Position numbers and translations under genes: made by a program
Notes under the pieces: model-generated
Told to the model about the DNA's origin: nothing
Database searches by the model: none
The model's input: only the letters and a program-made list of their open reading frames with translations
Origin: Carex sylvatica
Taxonomy: Eukaryota > Streptophyta > Magnoliopsida > Poales > Cyperaceae
Assembly: GCA_964058845.1 (NCBI GenBank)
Contig: CAXKVR010000008.1
Location: 186,001-250,000, forward strand
Direction of reading: 5' to 3'
DNA length: 64,000 bases
In this document: one piece after another, positions 21,366 to 33,699 of the stretch
Position numbering within the stretch: position 1 is the first letter of the stretch
Layout of the letters: each line of letters begins with the position of its first letter

Positions 21366-23528
21366 ATGGAGACAAACCAAGCTTGTACCTCAGAGGGAAA
21401 CCCTAATTTCAGCCAATTGTCAGCTGCAGGACCGACAAACTTTGAACATAACCACAATTTCAAAGCTCAAATTTCAAGTGTAACAGTGTCACCTTTAAAT
21501 CCCTTAACCGAAACTGCAAACCTGAACACAAACACGAATCCAAACCCAAACCCAAAAGTAAACTCGTATTCGAAAATCGACCCCCGATTCCCAATAGTTG
21601 GCATGGTGTTCTACTCAGAAGAAGAAGCATACAATTTCTATAATTCATATGCACGAAAAAGGGGGTTTAGTGTGAGAAAGGGGCATCTTTCTAGAAGAAA
21701 AGACGGGTCTGTACAATGCCGGCACTACATGTGTAGCAACGAGGGAAAAAGGCAGCCTCATCCGACCCACATCACCAAAAAATCGCGACCATTAGAGCGT
21801 ACCAGTTGCCTTGCAAGAATTGAATTTACAGTTAATAGAGAAAATATTTGGGTTGTGAAGAGATTTTTCGATGAGCACAACCACCCCTTGGCTAGCCCCG
21901 ATAAAGCATATTTGTTAAGGTCTCATCGGAAAAAGATTCAGAAAGGACGACCAGTTTTTTCTGAGTCAGATTTCTACTACGGGGTCAGACCTGACCCGGT
22001 AAAGGAATTCAGCATGGCCAAGACAGGTACAGGTACGACAGTGGTAGCAGGAACTAATTGTCTGAGCACAAAGAGGGTGAGAGATCTAGAAAAAGGAGAT
22101 ACCCAGCTTATTCTTGATATCTTGAAAAGGAAACAAATGGAAGAACCAAATTTTTTCTACTCTGTGCAATTAGATGAGAGAGAGAGGCTCACTAATTGTT
22201 TCTGGGCCGATGCCAGATCTATGGTTGATTATACCTATTTCAGTGACACTGTATGTTTCGAAACCTCATATCATTCAAGCTTGTACGACCTTCCTGTGGC
22301 ACTGTTTATTGGTATAAATAGCCATAAGCAAGTAATTGTCTTTGGTGGTGCACTGCTTTTAGATGAAACTGTCCAGTCTTTTTTGTGGCTTTTCAAGACC
22401 TTTTTGGCTGCCATGTTGGGAAAACAACCAGAAACTATTTTTACAGATTTCTCTGTGGCAGTAAGTGAAGCGGTAACTGCAGCCTTTCCGATGGCAAGCC
22501 ACCGTATCTGCTCGTGGCATGTTGTTAATAGTGCATGCATTCATGTCCAAGCTCAAGCTTTTGGTGAGGAGTCAGGCTTTAGGAAGGATTTTGAAAATTT
22601 AATTTATGGATTTGAATATGAAACTGAAAGTGGGTTTTGTAAAGGATGGGATAATATATTGGAGAAATATTCTCTAAATAGTATTTGTTGGTTTAGTGAG
22701 GTCTTCAATGTTCGTCAGAAGTGGGCCCCACTATACCTGTGTAGCTCCTTTGCTGGTACCATGTCATCGAAGAACTGGTACGTTATCATGGGGAATCTTT
22801 TTATGATATACTTTTACCGAAAACTCCCTCTAGGCAAGTTCATGGTGCAATACTTCAAATCGATTGCTGAATTGCGAGAAAAGGAGTTGCTTGAAGACCT
22901 AGAAACCCTGCGTACCATGCCTGTACCGCTAGTGAACATACCAATGCTGGCTGAGGCTGCCGATTCATACACGCGGACTGTGTACATGGATTTTGAGCAT
23001 GAATACAAGAGCCAGCTGGCATGCGTTTGTGAAACTCTAGCTGTCAATGGATCGGTTTCCACTTACCGGGTCTCGGTGCCTCAAAAACCGTACACGGGTA
23101 TATTACAGTTTGATCTGTCAGAAGTCAATGTCTCGTGTAGTTGTAAGAAATTCGAATCAATGGGGATATTGTGCATGCATGCTTTAAAGGTGTTAAATAA
23201 TAATAATATTTTGTATCTGCCAGGCCAATACATATTGAAGAGATGGACAAAGTATGCGAAGGAAGAGAGAGAAAATGCAGTGAGAGAGAGTAGTAACTTA
23301 CAAAACGGAAGACTTTGGAGGAAACTGGTGGGGATAATGGCTAAAAGTTCATTTTGCAAAGAGGTCCTTGATATTGTGGAAAATGGCTTGAATAGGTTTA
23401 TCGGCCAGATGGAGAGCTTGGCACAGGGGATAAATTCTGACGAGGTCAATATTGATGAAAATTTGCACTCTAACCCATTGGATTCAAGCAATATTTGTTT
23501 TGAGGGGTTTGAATTTTGTACTAGGTAA
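21366..23528 (+). CDS. FAR1-related sequence (FRS) transcription factor
   Basis: Single-exon ORF of 720 aa. FRS proteins descend from MULE transposases and act in the nucleus as transcriptional regulators (light, growth, defence). Order seen: an Asn/Pro-rich stretch (residues 54-64); FAR1 DNA-binding domain about 79-175 with its C2H2 ligands (QCRHYMC and DEHNHP); MULE transposase-like domain about 262-390 (FWADARSMVDYTYFSDTVCF, FTDFSVAVSEAV, ICSWHV); SWIM zinc finger near 590-604 (CSCKKFESMGILCMH). The first Asp of the transposase triad, usually in a SFDTTY-like motif, is Glu here (CFETSY), consistent with a domesticated, non-catalytic protein. Start ATG 21366 is preceded in frame by no longer homology. 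The TAA stop (23526-23528) overlaps AGGTAAG, a perfect splice-donor sequence. Confidence 0.93.
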   Translation: METNQACTSEGNPNFSQLSAAGPTNFEHNHNFKAQISSVTVSPLNPLTETANLNTNTNPNPNPKVNSYSKIDPRFPIVGMVFYSEEEAYNFYNSYARKRGFSVRKGHLSRRKDGSVQCRHYMCSNEGKRQPHPTHITKKSRPLERTSCLARIEFTVNRENIWVVKRFFDEHNHPLASPDKAYLLRSHRKKIQKGRPVFSESDFYYGVRPDPVKEFSMAKTGTGTTVVAGTNCLSTKRVRDLEKGDTQLILDILKRKQMEEPNFFYSVQLDERERLTNCFWADARSMVDYTYFSDTVCFETSYHSSLYDLPVALFIGINSHKQVIVFGGALLLDETVQSFLWLFKTFLAAMLGKQPETIFTDFSVAVSEAVTAAFPMASHRICSWHVVNSACIHVQAQAFGEESGFRKDFENLIYGFEYETESGFCKGWDNILEKYSLNSICWFSEVFNVRQKWAPLYLCSSFAGTMSSKNWYVIMGNLFMIYFYRKLPLGKFMVQYFKSIAELREKELLEDLETLRTMPVPLVNIPMLAEAADSYTRTVYMDFEHEYKSQLACVCETLAVNGSVSTYRVSVPQKPYTGILQFDLSEVNVSCSCKKFESMGILCMHALKVLNNNNILYLPGQYILKRWTKYAKEERENAVRESSNLQNGRLWRKLVGIMAKSSFCKEVLDIVENGLNRFIGQMESLAQGINSDEVNIDENLHSNPLDSSNICFEGFEFCTR

Positions 23529-24456
23529 GTCTTTTTATATTTATTTTTTTTATAATATTTAAACTAGGTAAGTCTTTTTAATGTAGAATACCAGGTTCGT
23601 ATAGGTGCTGTGGAGACAAAACTTTGTAAATCACTACATATATCATCCTTTTCAGCATATTTGGAGAACTTTTTTGGTTTCTCCTTTTAAATTTCCTGGA
23701 AGCTTTGATTTGCCCCTACTGAAGTTTTAACCAGTATCACTTACCTGTGGTCCGGTAGTAATTATGAACGTTGAGGTCAGGAACGAAGGCATGCCTTGGA
23801 TCTGTTTAATGCAACATGCTGATAAGAGTTCATAAAGCACCGCCTATCCATATATGTAAATGTAATGTAATGTAGCATTATAAATATTCACTTGGAAGCA
23901 CATGTGTCCAGCGTTTACATGCAATAGTTTCAACTTTTGTGCATGACTTCATTAAAGCAAAGCACCTGCATCGCCGACCCCTTCCCTCTTTACAACCTTT
24001 AAATAATGAAAATCCCATGGATAGCGCTCAGTATCTAGCCCCTGCATGTGGACTGTGGAGTGTGGAGTAAACAAAATTCACGATTCTTTTTCTAACAATA
24101 CCAGCTGCCAGCTGGCAATGGCATCACGTCACCAATTTGCTGTTTCATTTCATGCATGTCTTACTTTTCATAAATAAAACCCAAATATTGTTTTTTCAGA
24201 TAATCCCTGAGAACTGTAGCATCTCTAGTTAATTACTAGCAAATAACCTTACAACCCCTTGTTAATTGCGTCTAGATTAGATTACAGGATATATTCGAAA
24301 TAATAATTATATATTTTTTAATGGAATTAGTCACGTTGCATATATTCCAAAACAGTGCTTTATGATTTAAGTAGATACATGTTGCCAACTCAGCTCGCTG
24401 CATATATTCCAAAACAGTGCTTTGTTCATCTCCATTTCTAACCAAAATTAAAGGGC
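23529..24456. other. FRS 3' region with two short duplications
   Basis: ACTAGGTAAGTCTTTTTA occurs at 23520-23537 and again at 23563-23580. GCATATATTCCAAAACAGTG occurs at 24338 and 24400, 62 bp apart. Otherwise 3' UTR and spacer; no further gene. Confidence 0.5.
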
Positions 24457-25551
24457 CGTTGTTACTCCGACATTTTTATTTATATCCATTATTTAATATA
24501 TTTTACCACAAATAATCAAAATTTTGAGTTTTTTTTTAAATACCCAAATCAAACCGCAAGAATTTTTTGCGATTTGAGATTTTTTTTTTTTTTTGCACTA
24601 TATCTCTTTGAATTTTGAAAAAACAAATTATCATGTAAATGACATATATTGAACAATCATAGGTAATTTTAATGATATTTGAATATTAAATGAAACCGTA
24701 ATTCATTAAAAAAAAGCAAACACATAATAAATAGTAAATACATTTTAAAATAATTATATGGATAATTTTTGAATAATCTCTTAGGCTTTTGAAAAAAAAC
24801 TAAACTCGGTCGTTGTTCTGTATGTCTACCATTGATAGAAAATTTAAATTGAATTTTTGAAGTACTAAACGACGTTTTTTTGCAATTCTGATTTCGTCGG
24901 ATGTCCGGGATGCTCGCCTGTGCAAAAATTCGGATCTGTTTCGTCCCCCCTTCGAATTAAGTCATACGCGCAAATCTAACTTTTCTAGCCAAAGTTATGG
25001 TTGTTTAAAGTTTTTTTTAAAAAAAAACGATGCTTTCGTGCAAAAACACCGATAACACACCGATGCTTTATGTTCGGCTTAACGACGGAAGAAGTGCATC
25101 GATGACGCGCCCATGTTCTCTAAATAGCCATAACTTTATTATTGCTAAAACATCGATGACACACCCATACAGATTAGCCATAACCGGTATTAGTGTTTTT
25201 CAAAAGCCTAAGAGATTATTCAAGAATTATCTATATAATTATTTTAAAATGCATTTACTATTTATTGTGTGTGTTTGCTTATTTTTTTAATGGATTACGG
25301 TTTCATTTATTATTTAAAGACCATTAAAATTATCTATGATTGTTCAATATATATCATTTACATGATAATTATTATTATTTTTTTCAAAATTCAAAGAGAT
25401 ATAGTGTAACAGATATTTATAGTGAAAAAAAAAATTCCTAACTGCAAGAATTTTTTGCAGTTTGGTTATTTAAATTTTTTTTTTCAAAATTTTAATTATT
25501 GGTGGTAAAATATATTAAATAATAGAAATAAATAAAAATGTCTGCTTGTTA
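24457..25551. mobile_element. Long inverted-repeat element (MULE-like, class uncertain)
   Basis: Arms of about 330 bp (24470-24800 and 25200-25535) with a loop of roughly 400 bp. Paired segments include ATTTAATATATTTTACCAC, AAGAATTTTTTGC with its complement, and CAAACACATAATAAATAGTA with its complement. The loop contains a moderately GC-rich part (24870-25000) and a short run with repeated ATCGATGA/CACC motifs (25050-25190) without a credible protein. A degraded relative is at 2150-2640. Confidence 0.7.
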
Positions 25552-25641
25552 CTTGTTACCCTTCGACCAGTTACACGTTTCGAACGAGAAACTCCATAAT
25601 ACACTGTTACAAAACACGGATCGAGGCTTGACTGAGTTCAG

Positions 25642-25806
25642 TGAAGTAACTCAAAAGTTGAGTTTTAGATCGGAACCGTTTGATTCGAATTCGTGATAAT
25701 CTATTTGAAGTAGAGCGCACACATTTCAAGCAACAAATATGAATCTTGAAACGATGAATTCGAATCGGACACTCTCGATCTAAAACTCAAAAGTTGAGTT
25801 ACTTTA
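25642..25806. mobile_element. Short MITE with palindromic ends
   Basis: Ends AAGTAACTCAAAAGTTGAGT (25644) and its complement near 25786-25805 form inverted repeats; each end itself contains the palindrome AACTCAAAAGTTGAGTT. About 165 bp. No duplication confirmed. Confidence 0.6.
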
Positions 25807-26855
25807 GGAGATCCGGACCCGGCTTGGCTGGTCCAAACAGAAAAGAATATCCTGGATTCCTGGTCTAGGTAATTAAAAAAAAATAAAAAAAATCAAATAT
25901 AGAGTTGACCAATAGAATCAAAGCAACCCAACACGCTTTATCTGAAGAGGTCAGAGCTTTGATGGGTAAGTAGGACAACGTCAAGACGTTGTTTATATAA
26001 TTATCATTATTATAATCAGAAGTAGAGTTAGATTTTTAAGTTACGAGATTAGACATGAATTTTCATACTGAGTATAAGAGATCAATTTTATATTATTTAT
26101 AACATCTTTCTTCGAATTATATAAAAAATTAAAAAAATAAATGAGTTCAATTGATTCTCATTTACTTCATATGAATTATTAGATCAAACAAGTTCAAGAC
26201 AAGTTCAAATAAACTGAAAAACTTACAAAATAAATAATAACATTTTAAACCGAACAATACAACATATATTTCAATTAATTAAATTGAAACGTTAAACCAA
26301 TTGAAGTTCCTTCCCAATTAAATTTTATAATTTCCGACCATGTCGCTGTCAAATTTTATGAATTAGATAGTGATATCCTATTGAAAATAAAGTTTATAAA
26401 TCGAACATTAAAGTGCATAAACTGAATACCAGTGCTCTTAAAATAGACAAAAGATTGTAGTAAAACATAATTATGGCCTTATTCATTCAACGCCTTTACT
26501 ATTTGTAGGTTAAAGAAATCATCGATCCAATTCCAAATTTCCAATCCAACTGGTGACTTTATTAAAGAACGCTGTTAGGCCGTGATGATATAAGTTGAAA
26601 ATGGATATGTCCAGTTTTACATACTGGAGATAAAAAGATTCATGCCAACGGGACAACTTAAGAGTTAAGAGGCCATTCAGCACTCGTCTTTATCCTTCTA
26701 CTCTCTCGGCTCTCGCTGCTTCGAACCACCTCCAAAAATTGCCACCGTTTTTTTGGCACTACCTATTTGTCGCTTTCAGATACCATCACAAGCGCTCCGA
26801 ACCAAACACACAAATTCAGAGAGACAAAACGATTCCTCCGACAATTTTCTTCTAC
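25807..26855 (+). other. Spacer and galactokinase 5' leader
   Basis: 25807-26640 is AT-rich without features. The segment 26680-26855 is pyrimidine-rich (CTTCTACTCTCTCGGCTCTC) and is the likely leader of galactokinase. I see no TATA box at a convincing distance. Confidence 0.4.
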
Positions 26856-29800
26856 ATGGCGCTTCAGCACGACGAGGAGATGGTGGTCCCGGTGTACGGA
26901 TCACTGGAGCTGGTCTACGGCCAGGGGTCTCAGCTGGAGGAGGCGCAGCTCCGGTTCGACCGCGTTAAGGCCAAGTTCGTCGAACTGTACGAACAAGAGC
27001 CGGAATTATACGCCCGTTCTCCTGGTACTTGACTTAAATTCTCTTCTTCTTTCAACATTCCCTCTCTGTCTCTAATTGGTTGCTGTTTTTGAGACGAGTC
27101 CTCCGCTTTCAAGTTGATTAAAGGTGGCTAATGAAAGAATTGATTAAAGAATTACTTGCTGGAATGATAAGAAAGGAGCGACTTTCCTGTATGTATCGGG
27201 AATTGGGGTCACTATTGTACTTACAAGTTTTAAATTGCTGGTCATCTCATTGGTAATGGTGAGAAGAAAAAAATGTTTATGTCGTCATGTGGTTTGCACT
27301 TTGCAGTACTATATGAAATGCAAATTTCTTGCATCAAATTTACTGTTTACAAGCTTCTCATGGACTTTGCACAAAATTTGGAATTTAAATTTTCATGGCC
27401 CAGAAAAGTCCCAAACTAGATTTTAAACTGACGGGCTTCTCTCTGACAGGGAGCCATAATTAATTTAATTAATTTTGCCTTTTGGGGGCTATGATGGCAT
27501 GGTTGTTATAGGGCCTGTTAATTTGCAAACCATGAATTATTCAAAAAACCAGCCATGCTATCAATATACATGCTTAACAATGTAAAGTGTGCAAGGTGTT
27601 GTACAATTCATATAATGTCACTTTGGCATACAACATTTCTCTTAGTAATCATTGCAAAGACTGTTTTTAGGTTTTCCCTATTTCATTATCAAAATTAAAA
27701 AATAGTATTTATCAAGTCTCTCTTTAACAATTTTATCTGAGTGCTCATATATTCATTCAATATTCCCAAACCTTCCATTAAGTCTGCTAAATGCTTCATG
27801 TTATTATTTCCTGGTATATATTAACTGATCACAAGGAGAATGTTGATAATTGAATCCCTTAGTAGCCTTCATATGCAAAATTTGCTTATTTTTTGTGTCT
27901 GGAGCTCCAAAGGGGCTAAGTACCACTTGGACTTTCTTCAAAAGGTTTTGACTTGTATTATTTTAATTTGGCAGGCAGGGTCAACTTGATAGGTGAGCAC
28001 ATAGACTATGAGGGCTACTCTGTCCTACCCATGGCTATTCGGCAGGACATGATCGTGGCCATTTGCAAGAACCCTCACAGCAAGGAGCTTCGCATTGCAA
28101 ATGTCAACGATAAGTACCCTATTTGCATTTACCCTGCTGACCCTGATCAGGTTTTTACTATTCTTGTAGTTTAGTTCTTTTTGTTACCGCTCAATGCTTC
28201 TTTTTCTTCTTCTTTTTTTGGCTTTTTTGTTGTAATTGTACAATGGAGGGTAAAGTTATGGTTTAGAATAATGATAGAAGTGCAATTAACACAAAATGGC
28301 AGTTTTGAGGCTTGATTGCAGAGTTGGGTGGGTAATTTATGAAAAGTTTAAGTTCTGATAAAGCTGGCACCTTTACTAGCATTTTTGTTATTTGATTTCT
28401 TCAGAAGAATCACAAAAACAAAAGCTATTACAGATCAGTAGCGTGTCCATCTAGTAATATTGGCCATGAAGGAAAACTGAAAAGGTCGTGATAATGACCA
28501 AAATGTTAAAAAATGCATTTGATTCTGGTATAAAAAAACAAGAATGGTACAATACTTAGTTCCTTGCCAACAAATACCCAAGTCATCGAGCATAAGCAGG
28601 AGACATAATTTCAATTGGTGCTTTAAATATTTTTTTGGAGCATTTGTAACATTAAACCTTCCATTTTTTTATCAACTATATATTTATGTTATTAAGTTTT
28701 CAATGTTGAAGAGATGCATATATCAACTAAGAGACATGTTGTTTCTCAGGAAGTTGATTTGAAGAACCATAAATGGGGGCATTATTTCATTTGCGGGTAA
28801 GTCCATAAAGTTTCATTAGTGGACAAATAAATGCTCACTGTTGTCTCATTGTTATCTTCTTCTTTACAAGTTTAAGTTCTTCTATTAGCATCATGTGCAT
28901 CTATTGGCAGAATTGTTACCATACCGTTTTGCTGGGGTCCTGCAGTAAACTATTCTGAGTTCTAATAAATCTTTAAGACGATTGAAATAAAGTTGAAGTA
29001 TGGTATCAAACTGGTACCACTACAGGTTGGTGCCACTTTTTTGGATTATTTTCCTTCTATTAAGATATTCAGTATGTACTGTGGGGGTTTTTTGCGGACA
29101 TAAACATATAGCATTTCAATTCTGGTCTTCTTAGCTTATCTTTTTATAACCATTTCTGCCATTGTTAGTTTATACCTGTGTTGTTTTACATGCAATCTCT
29201 TAGTTTGATGAAGAAATTCAATAAAATTTATCAATTTGTAGGTACAAAGGCTTTTATGAGTACTCAAGGTTGAAAGGAATTGATGTGGGACCTGTTTCCC
29301 TCGATGTGGTTGTTGATGGTACCGTACCAACAGGTACAGATCATGGTTCTGTTTTGATATCTCTGGAAATTTGTGCTGGGTCTTCACTGGGAAAGTTGTT
29401 TTTCAAAAAAAAAAAAAAAAAAAAAAGTACTGAGTTAGGACAGTTGTTTCTACCAACTGAAAGCCTCTGGAGTATGGATCAGACTTAAAGATTTTTTCTG
29501 AAGTATCATGACTGTAAGATACCAACGGCCTTTTAACCCTGTTAATTCCTTATGTTACTCCCAGGGTCTGGTTTGTCAAGCTCTGCTGCATTTGTATGCT
29601 CTTCTGCAATTGCTATAATGGCTGTTCTTGAAAAGAATTTTCCAAAGGTAACTATATGCAAGTATTTTTCCGGCTTTTATATATTTTGTAATAGCTCATG
29701 ATAATCAAGATATCTGTTTTATTGATACAATCACTCCCATTGCTATTGATGCAATTTAGAAAGAAGTTGCACAGTTCACATGCGAGTGTGAACGCCACAT

Positions 29801-32800
29801 AGGCACACAATCCGGCGGCATGGACCAGGTATTACATGTTTCTTTCTCTTTTTATTCCGCTTTCTCTTCTATTTACCAAGTTGAAACATAGCTATTTTCC
29901 TCTGACAGGCGATATCAGTAATGGCCAAGACTGGGTTTGCGGAGCTGATAGATTTTAACCCAATCCGTGCAACTGATGTACAGCTGCCAGCTGGGGGGAC
30001 ATTTGTAATTGCACACTCACTGGCTGAATCTCAGAAGGCAGTTACTGCTGCGACCAATTACAACAATAGAGTTGTCGAGTGCCATTTGGCAGCTGTAAGC
30101 TCCATTACTATTATTTTTTTCTCTTTAAGTCGCAAAGTGCCACAGTATCAGACATTTGTCTTTCTGTTATTTTCTGAGTGCAGCTTTCTAGGGAATTTTA
30201 TATATTAAGATAGAAATCATAGACCCAATTGTTTAGCACTTAATTTTTTTTATTGGTGTTTGACTATAACCTAATGTTTGTCTCAAGTCTCATGAAGTAA
30301 AATGCAAAGCAAGTGATTAACTCGCTGCTTTTGAAAATTGCATATGCTTTATGCAAAATAAGAGTATAATTACAACTGACAGTAAAAATAGAGAAAAAAT
30401 GATAGTACTGTTATGGTACTAGTTTATAATTTATCCTTTATTATATATTTCTTTGTTTACTCTAGCGTTGCCCTCTTAGGGCCTTTGAACAAGTCATGAG
30501 CTTTTTGAATGCTTTAAACAAAGCCATCACGAGAACTAGCCTTTGGTCTAGTGGCAAAGGCACATGGTCTCTATGTGAGAGGTCATGAGTTCGAAATCCG
30601 GATGGGAGAAATCCTTTGTTATAATAACAAGGGTATTAAATAGTTGGGTGGTTTGACCTCCAACCTTTACTCAAAAAAAAAAAAACAAAGCCATCACAAG
30701 CCAAAGCATGCAAAACTAGCTAAAGGCTACATTGGTTTTCCAAAAATCCAGTTTTGCCGGAACTTTCATGGTTTTGGATAATTTGCATCAGAAGAAAATG
30801 AAAGAACTCCATCTCTCGAACTGCAATGGCACACAACTTCAAAGTTATTTTAATTAAGAAGAGGCTTGAAGTTGTTCAAATTTAGATGTGTGGCTTTAAA
30901 AATTCTCTTAAATCTCATAACTTGAAGTTCTGAATAAATTTGGATTTTCGGAGCTGCTATTTTATTTTTTTTCCTTTTTAATTTTTTGATTTTGCCCTAG
31001 TACTATGTTTTTCGTTGAAAAGTTTATCTTTGATTTAAACAACTAATAAGCTACGCATAGAATGCCATTGTTTTAATCTCAAATAGTATGGAATATTACA
31101 TCAAGCAATCCATGTCTACAACATTTCTGTGGTTTTTTATGGTTTTATTTGTTCATGGGTTCGTGTAAATTATACTTTGGCTTCCTACGCGTGGCTTTCT
31201 AATATTTTCAAAACCTGTGTAACAACACGGGCCCTAGGTTTTGCTGAGTGCATATCTAATGGAAACTCAATTTTTTTTTTTTTTTTTGTGCGTGCATGCG
31301 TGTATAGATTGTTCTTGCTATAAAGCTAGGGACGGAGCCAGAAGAGGCCATTACTACTGTCAAAACATTATCAGATGTTGAGGGTTTGTGTACAAAGTTT
31401 GCTGGCAACCATGATTCTTCTGATCCCAATGTTGCTGTTAAGGTTTATATTATTTCCAATTTTGTAAAATATAAAGGGAAAAAGTATACTGCTAATATAG
31501 TTGGATCCTATTAAAATAATTTCATGCAATGGAATACTCCAGGAGCTTTTACATGAAGAGCCATACACAGCTGAAGACATCGAGAAAATCACACAAAAAA
31601 GTCTCACATCAATCTTTAAAAACTCGCAAACATCACTTGATGTGCTTAGAGCTGCTAAGCATTTTAAGCTCTTTCAGGTACAATAATAAATCAAAACTCT
31701 GTCACGGAACAAAATGTACCGAAAATTATGCTGTTACCTGTTTACCCAAACTTTTGACCGGTCCGTGTTCTTTTGTAAATATTTTGCTTTCGGTCGAAGA
31801 ATTTAATGTATAAAATAAGGTATGTGAGGTCTAAGACCAACAATTACTGGCTGAAATTGAAATTGTTAGTTGGTAGTTATCGGTTTTACTGGGATTTGGC
31901 TACCAGTACAATATTTGTTTTGAATAATGCTTGAAGATTTTGTTAACAACTGTTTTGTGCTTTTCCTCTTAGCGTGCCTCTCATGTCTACTCCGAAGCAA
32001 GGAGGGTTTATGCTTTTAAAGACGCTGTCTTGTCAAAGCTCGGGTAATTATTTCTAGAGGTTTGAAGTTTTTTAATTTAAATCCTTGTCTTGTCCAATTC
32101 GTTATACCAGTAAGAACTTCTGCTACCATGAATTTTTGGTGTGCAAATTCAATACTTAGATAATATTCCTTTTTTTTATCTGTCAATGCACCCATTTTTT
32201 ATTTTCCTTTTGATTAGTTCTAATTAGATTATCATTTATTATTTTGGTGCACAGTGAAGAAGAAACACTGAAGAAGCTAGGTGACCTCATGAATGAAAGC
32301 CACTATAGCTGCAGTGTACTCTATGAATGCAGGTGCATAAATGCACTTTTTAATTAACTTTGAATTTTTAGTTTTGTTTGGCTTTTTTAAACCTGTCTCT
32401 CTCTTTCTGTGTTCAACTTGTACGTTTAGTTTTTTATTTTTCCAAGAAAAGCATTTTCCGTCTTTCGTTAATTATGACATGTGCCAAACTTTTAACTGTT
32501 GTACTGGCATACCACCTTTGAACTATATGTTATTTTTCCAAGAAAAGCATTTTCCGTCTTTCGTTAATTATGACATGTGCCAACTTTTAACTGTTGCACT
32601 GGTATACCACCTTTGAACTAGCACACGTTTCTTCTACTGCGTCGCAACAAATGTTTACATGAGGGACCTTGAGATTTTTAATATGTAAAATGTTTCTTTT
32701 GCAAATATCAATATGTTATAAAGCATATTGAGCTGTGACAATTGGAGATTATAGTGCACGGGGAATAAAAAGCTTCATATCACTTTACCAATCTACCACC

Positions 32801-33699
32801 TGGACCGTTGCTTTTATAAAGTTCACATTTAAAAAGTTGATATTCATCTGATAGCTTCTATCAGAATTAAAAAAAAGAAGTTGATATTAATGATTTATTC
32901 TGTCTCACCAGCTGTCCTGAGTTAGAGGAGCTGGTAAAGGTGTGCAGAGAACATGGAGCACTTGGGGCCCGCTTGACAGGTGCCGGATGGGGGGGATGTG
33001 CCGTTGCCTTAGTCAAAGAGTCCATTGTCCCTCAATTCATCCTCAATTTAAAGGTATGTGCAACTTATGTTTCTACTCCTACTAGCCAATGTGGGGTGTT
33101 ATTTGCAATTACTCAAAATAGTGGTCATCCTTTGCAAAAAAATGTTACAAAATATTAGTTGTTATTTATCTAAGAGCCTTAAAGCTGGTTGCACTGGAGA
33201 TTGGATAAGCAAAGGTTGATTGGTTTGTGGATTTGCATTTAGCTGTGACAAATGAGCAGATCCATCCCAAAAATCTGTTTCGTCATTTCTGGGTTTCTTA
33301 TCGTCTACAAAAGTTGCTTTGGGTTGGTGTCTCTGAACCTTTCTGCTCTAGTTTGCATTAAGCAGAAGCAAATCTTTACCTGTTGCACCAAATACACTTC
33401 ATTAGTGACTCTTCTAGGAACTAAACTTCTCCATGCTTTGCTATGATAAGCAGTTAAGAACCCAATTGGGTTGTAAAATAGTAGAAACTGTTTAAAACTG
33501 CGGAGTACTGCCAAGTTTGGTTTTATCGTTTCATGAAAATTTTATGGTAATGTACTTTATTTTTTCTCTTTAACTTTAATTATGTCAGGAGTCATTCTAT
33601 CAATCAAGAATTGAGAAGGGTGTCATTAGTAAGAGCGATCTCGGTCTCTATGTATTTGCATCCAAGCCCTCAAGTGGTGCAGCTATATTGAAATTTTAA
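26856..33699 (+). CDS. GALK1: Galactokinase (GHMP kinase family)
   Basis: Phosphorylates alpha-D-galactose with ATP in the cytosol, salvaging galactose released from cell walls, raffinose sugars and galactolipids. Thirteen exons fit GT-AG and keep frame: 26856-27024, 27975-28150, 28750-28796, 29242-29333, 29565-29647, 29760-29828, 29909-30094, 31308-31442, 31543-31677, 31973-32043, 32255-32332, 32912-33053, 33589-33699; 497 aa, the usual plant length. Motifs: galactose-binding signature [19 protein letters not shown] (from residue 57), GHMP ATP loop [20 protein letters not shown] with the catalytic Asp, and [13 protein letters not shown] near the C terminus. No frameshift or missing motif, so it should be functional. 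Intron 7 holds a SINE and intron 11 a 96-bp tandem duplication; neither touches splice sites. Confidence 0.95.
30534..30682 (+). mobile_element. tRNA-derived SINE in galactokinase intron 7
   Basis: About 150 bp with a polymerase-III A-box-like GGTCTAGTGGCAAAGG near 30545 and a B-box-like GAGTTCGAAATCC near 30589, ending in a poly(A). An 18-bp target duplication, AAACAAAGCCATCACGAG (30516-30533) and the same with one mismatch at 30683-30700, proves insertion by target-primed reverse transcription. It is in the sense orientation of the host gene. Confidence 0.88.
32435..32626. repeat. Two-copy 96-bp tandem duplication in intron 11
   Basis: TTTTTCCAAGAAAAGCATTT and the following bases recur with a 96-bp period and a few differences. 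Both copies contain TTCGTTAATTATGACATGTG. It lies inside a galactokinase intron. Confidence 0.85.

Noticed and set aside
24457..25551. The inverted repeat as an rRNA, tRNA cluster or CRISPR-like array
   Set aside because: Only two opposite arms and no spacers; plant nuclear DNA context; plain foldback element.
29136..29488. Open frames within galactokinase introns
   Set aside because: They run through splice sites or lie antisense to exons; the spliced exons explain all coding signal.
30534..30682. The GGTCTAGTGG...GTTCGAA segment as a genuine tRNA gene
   Set aside because: No acceptor stem or anticodon arm closes; poly(A) end and target duplication identify a SINE.
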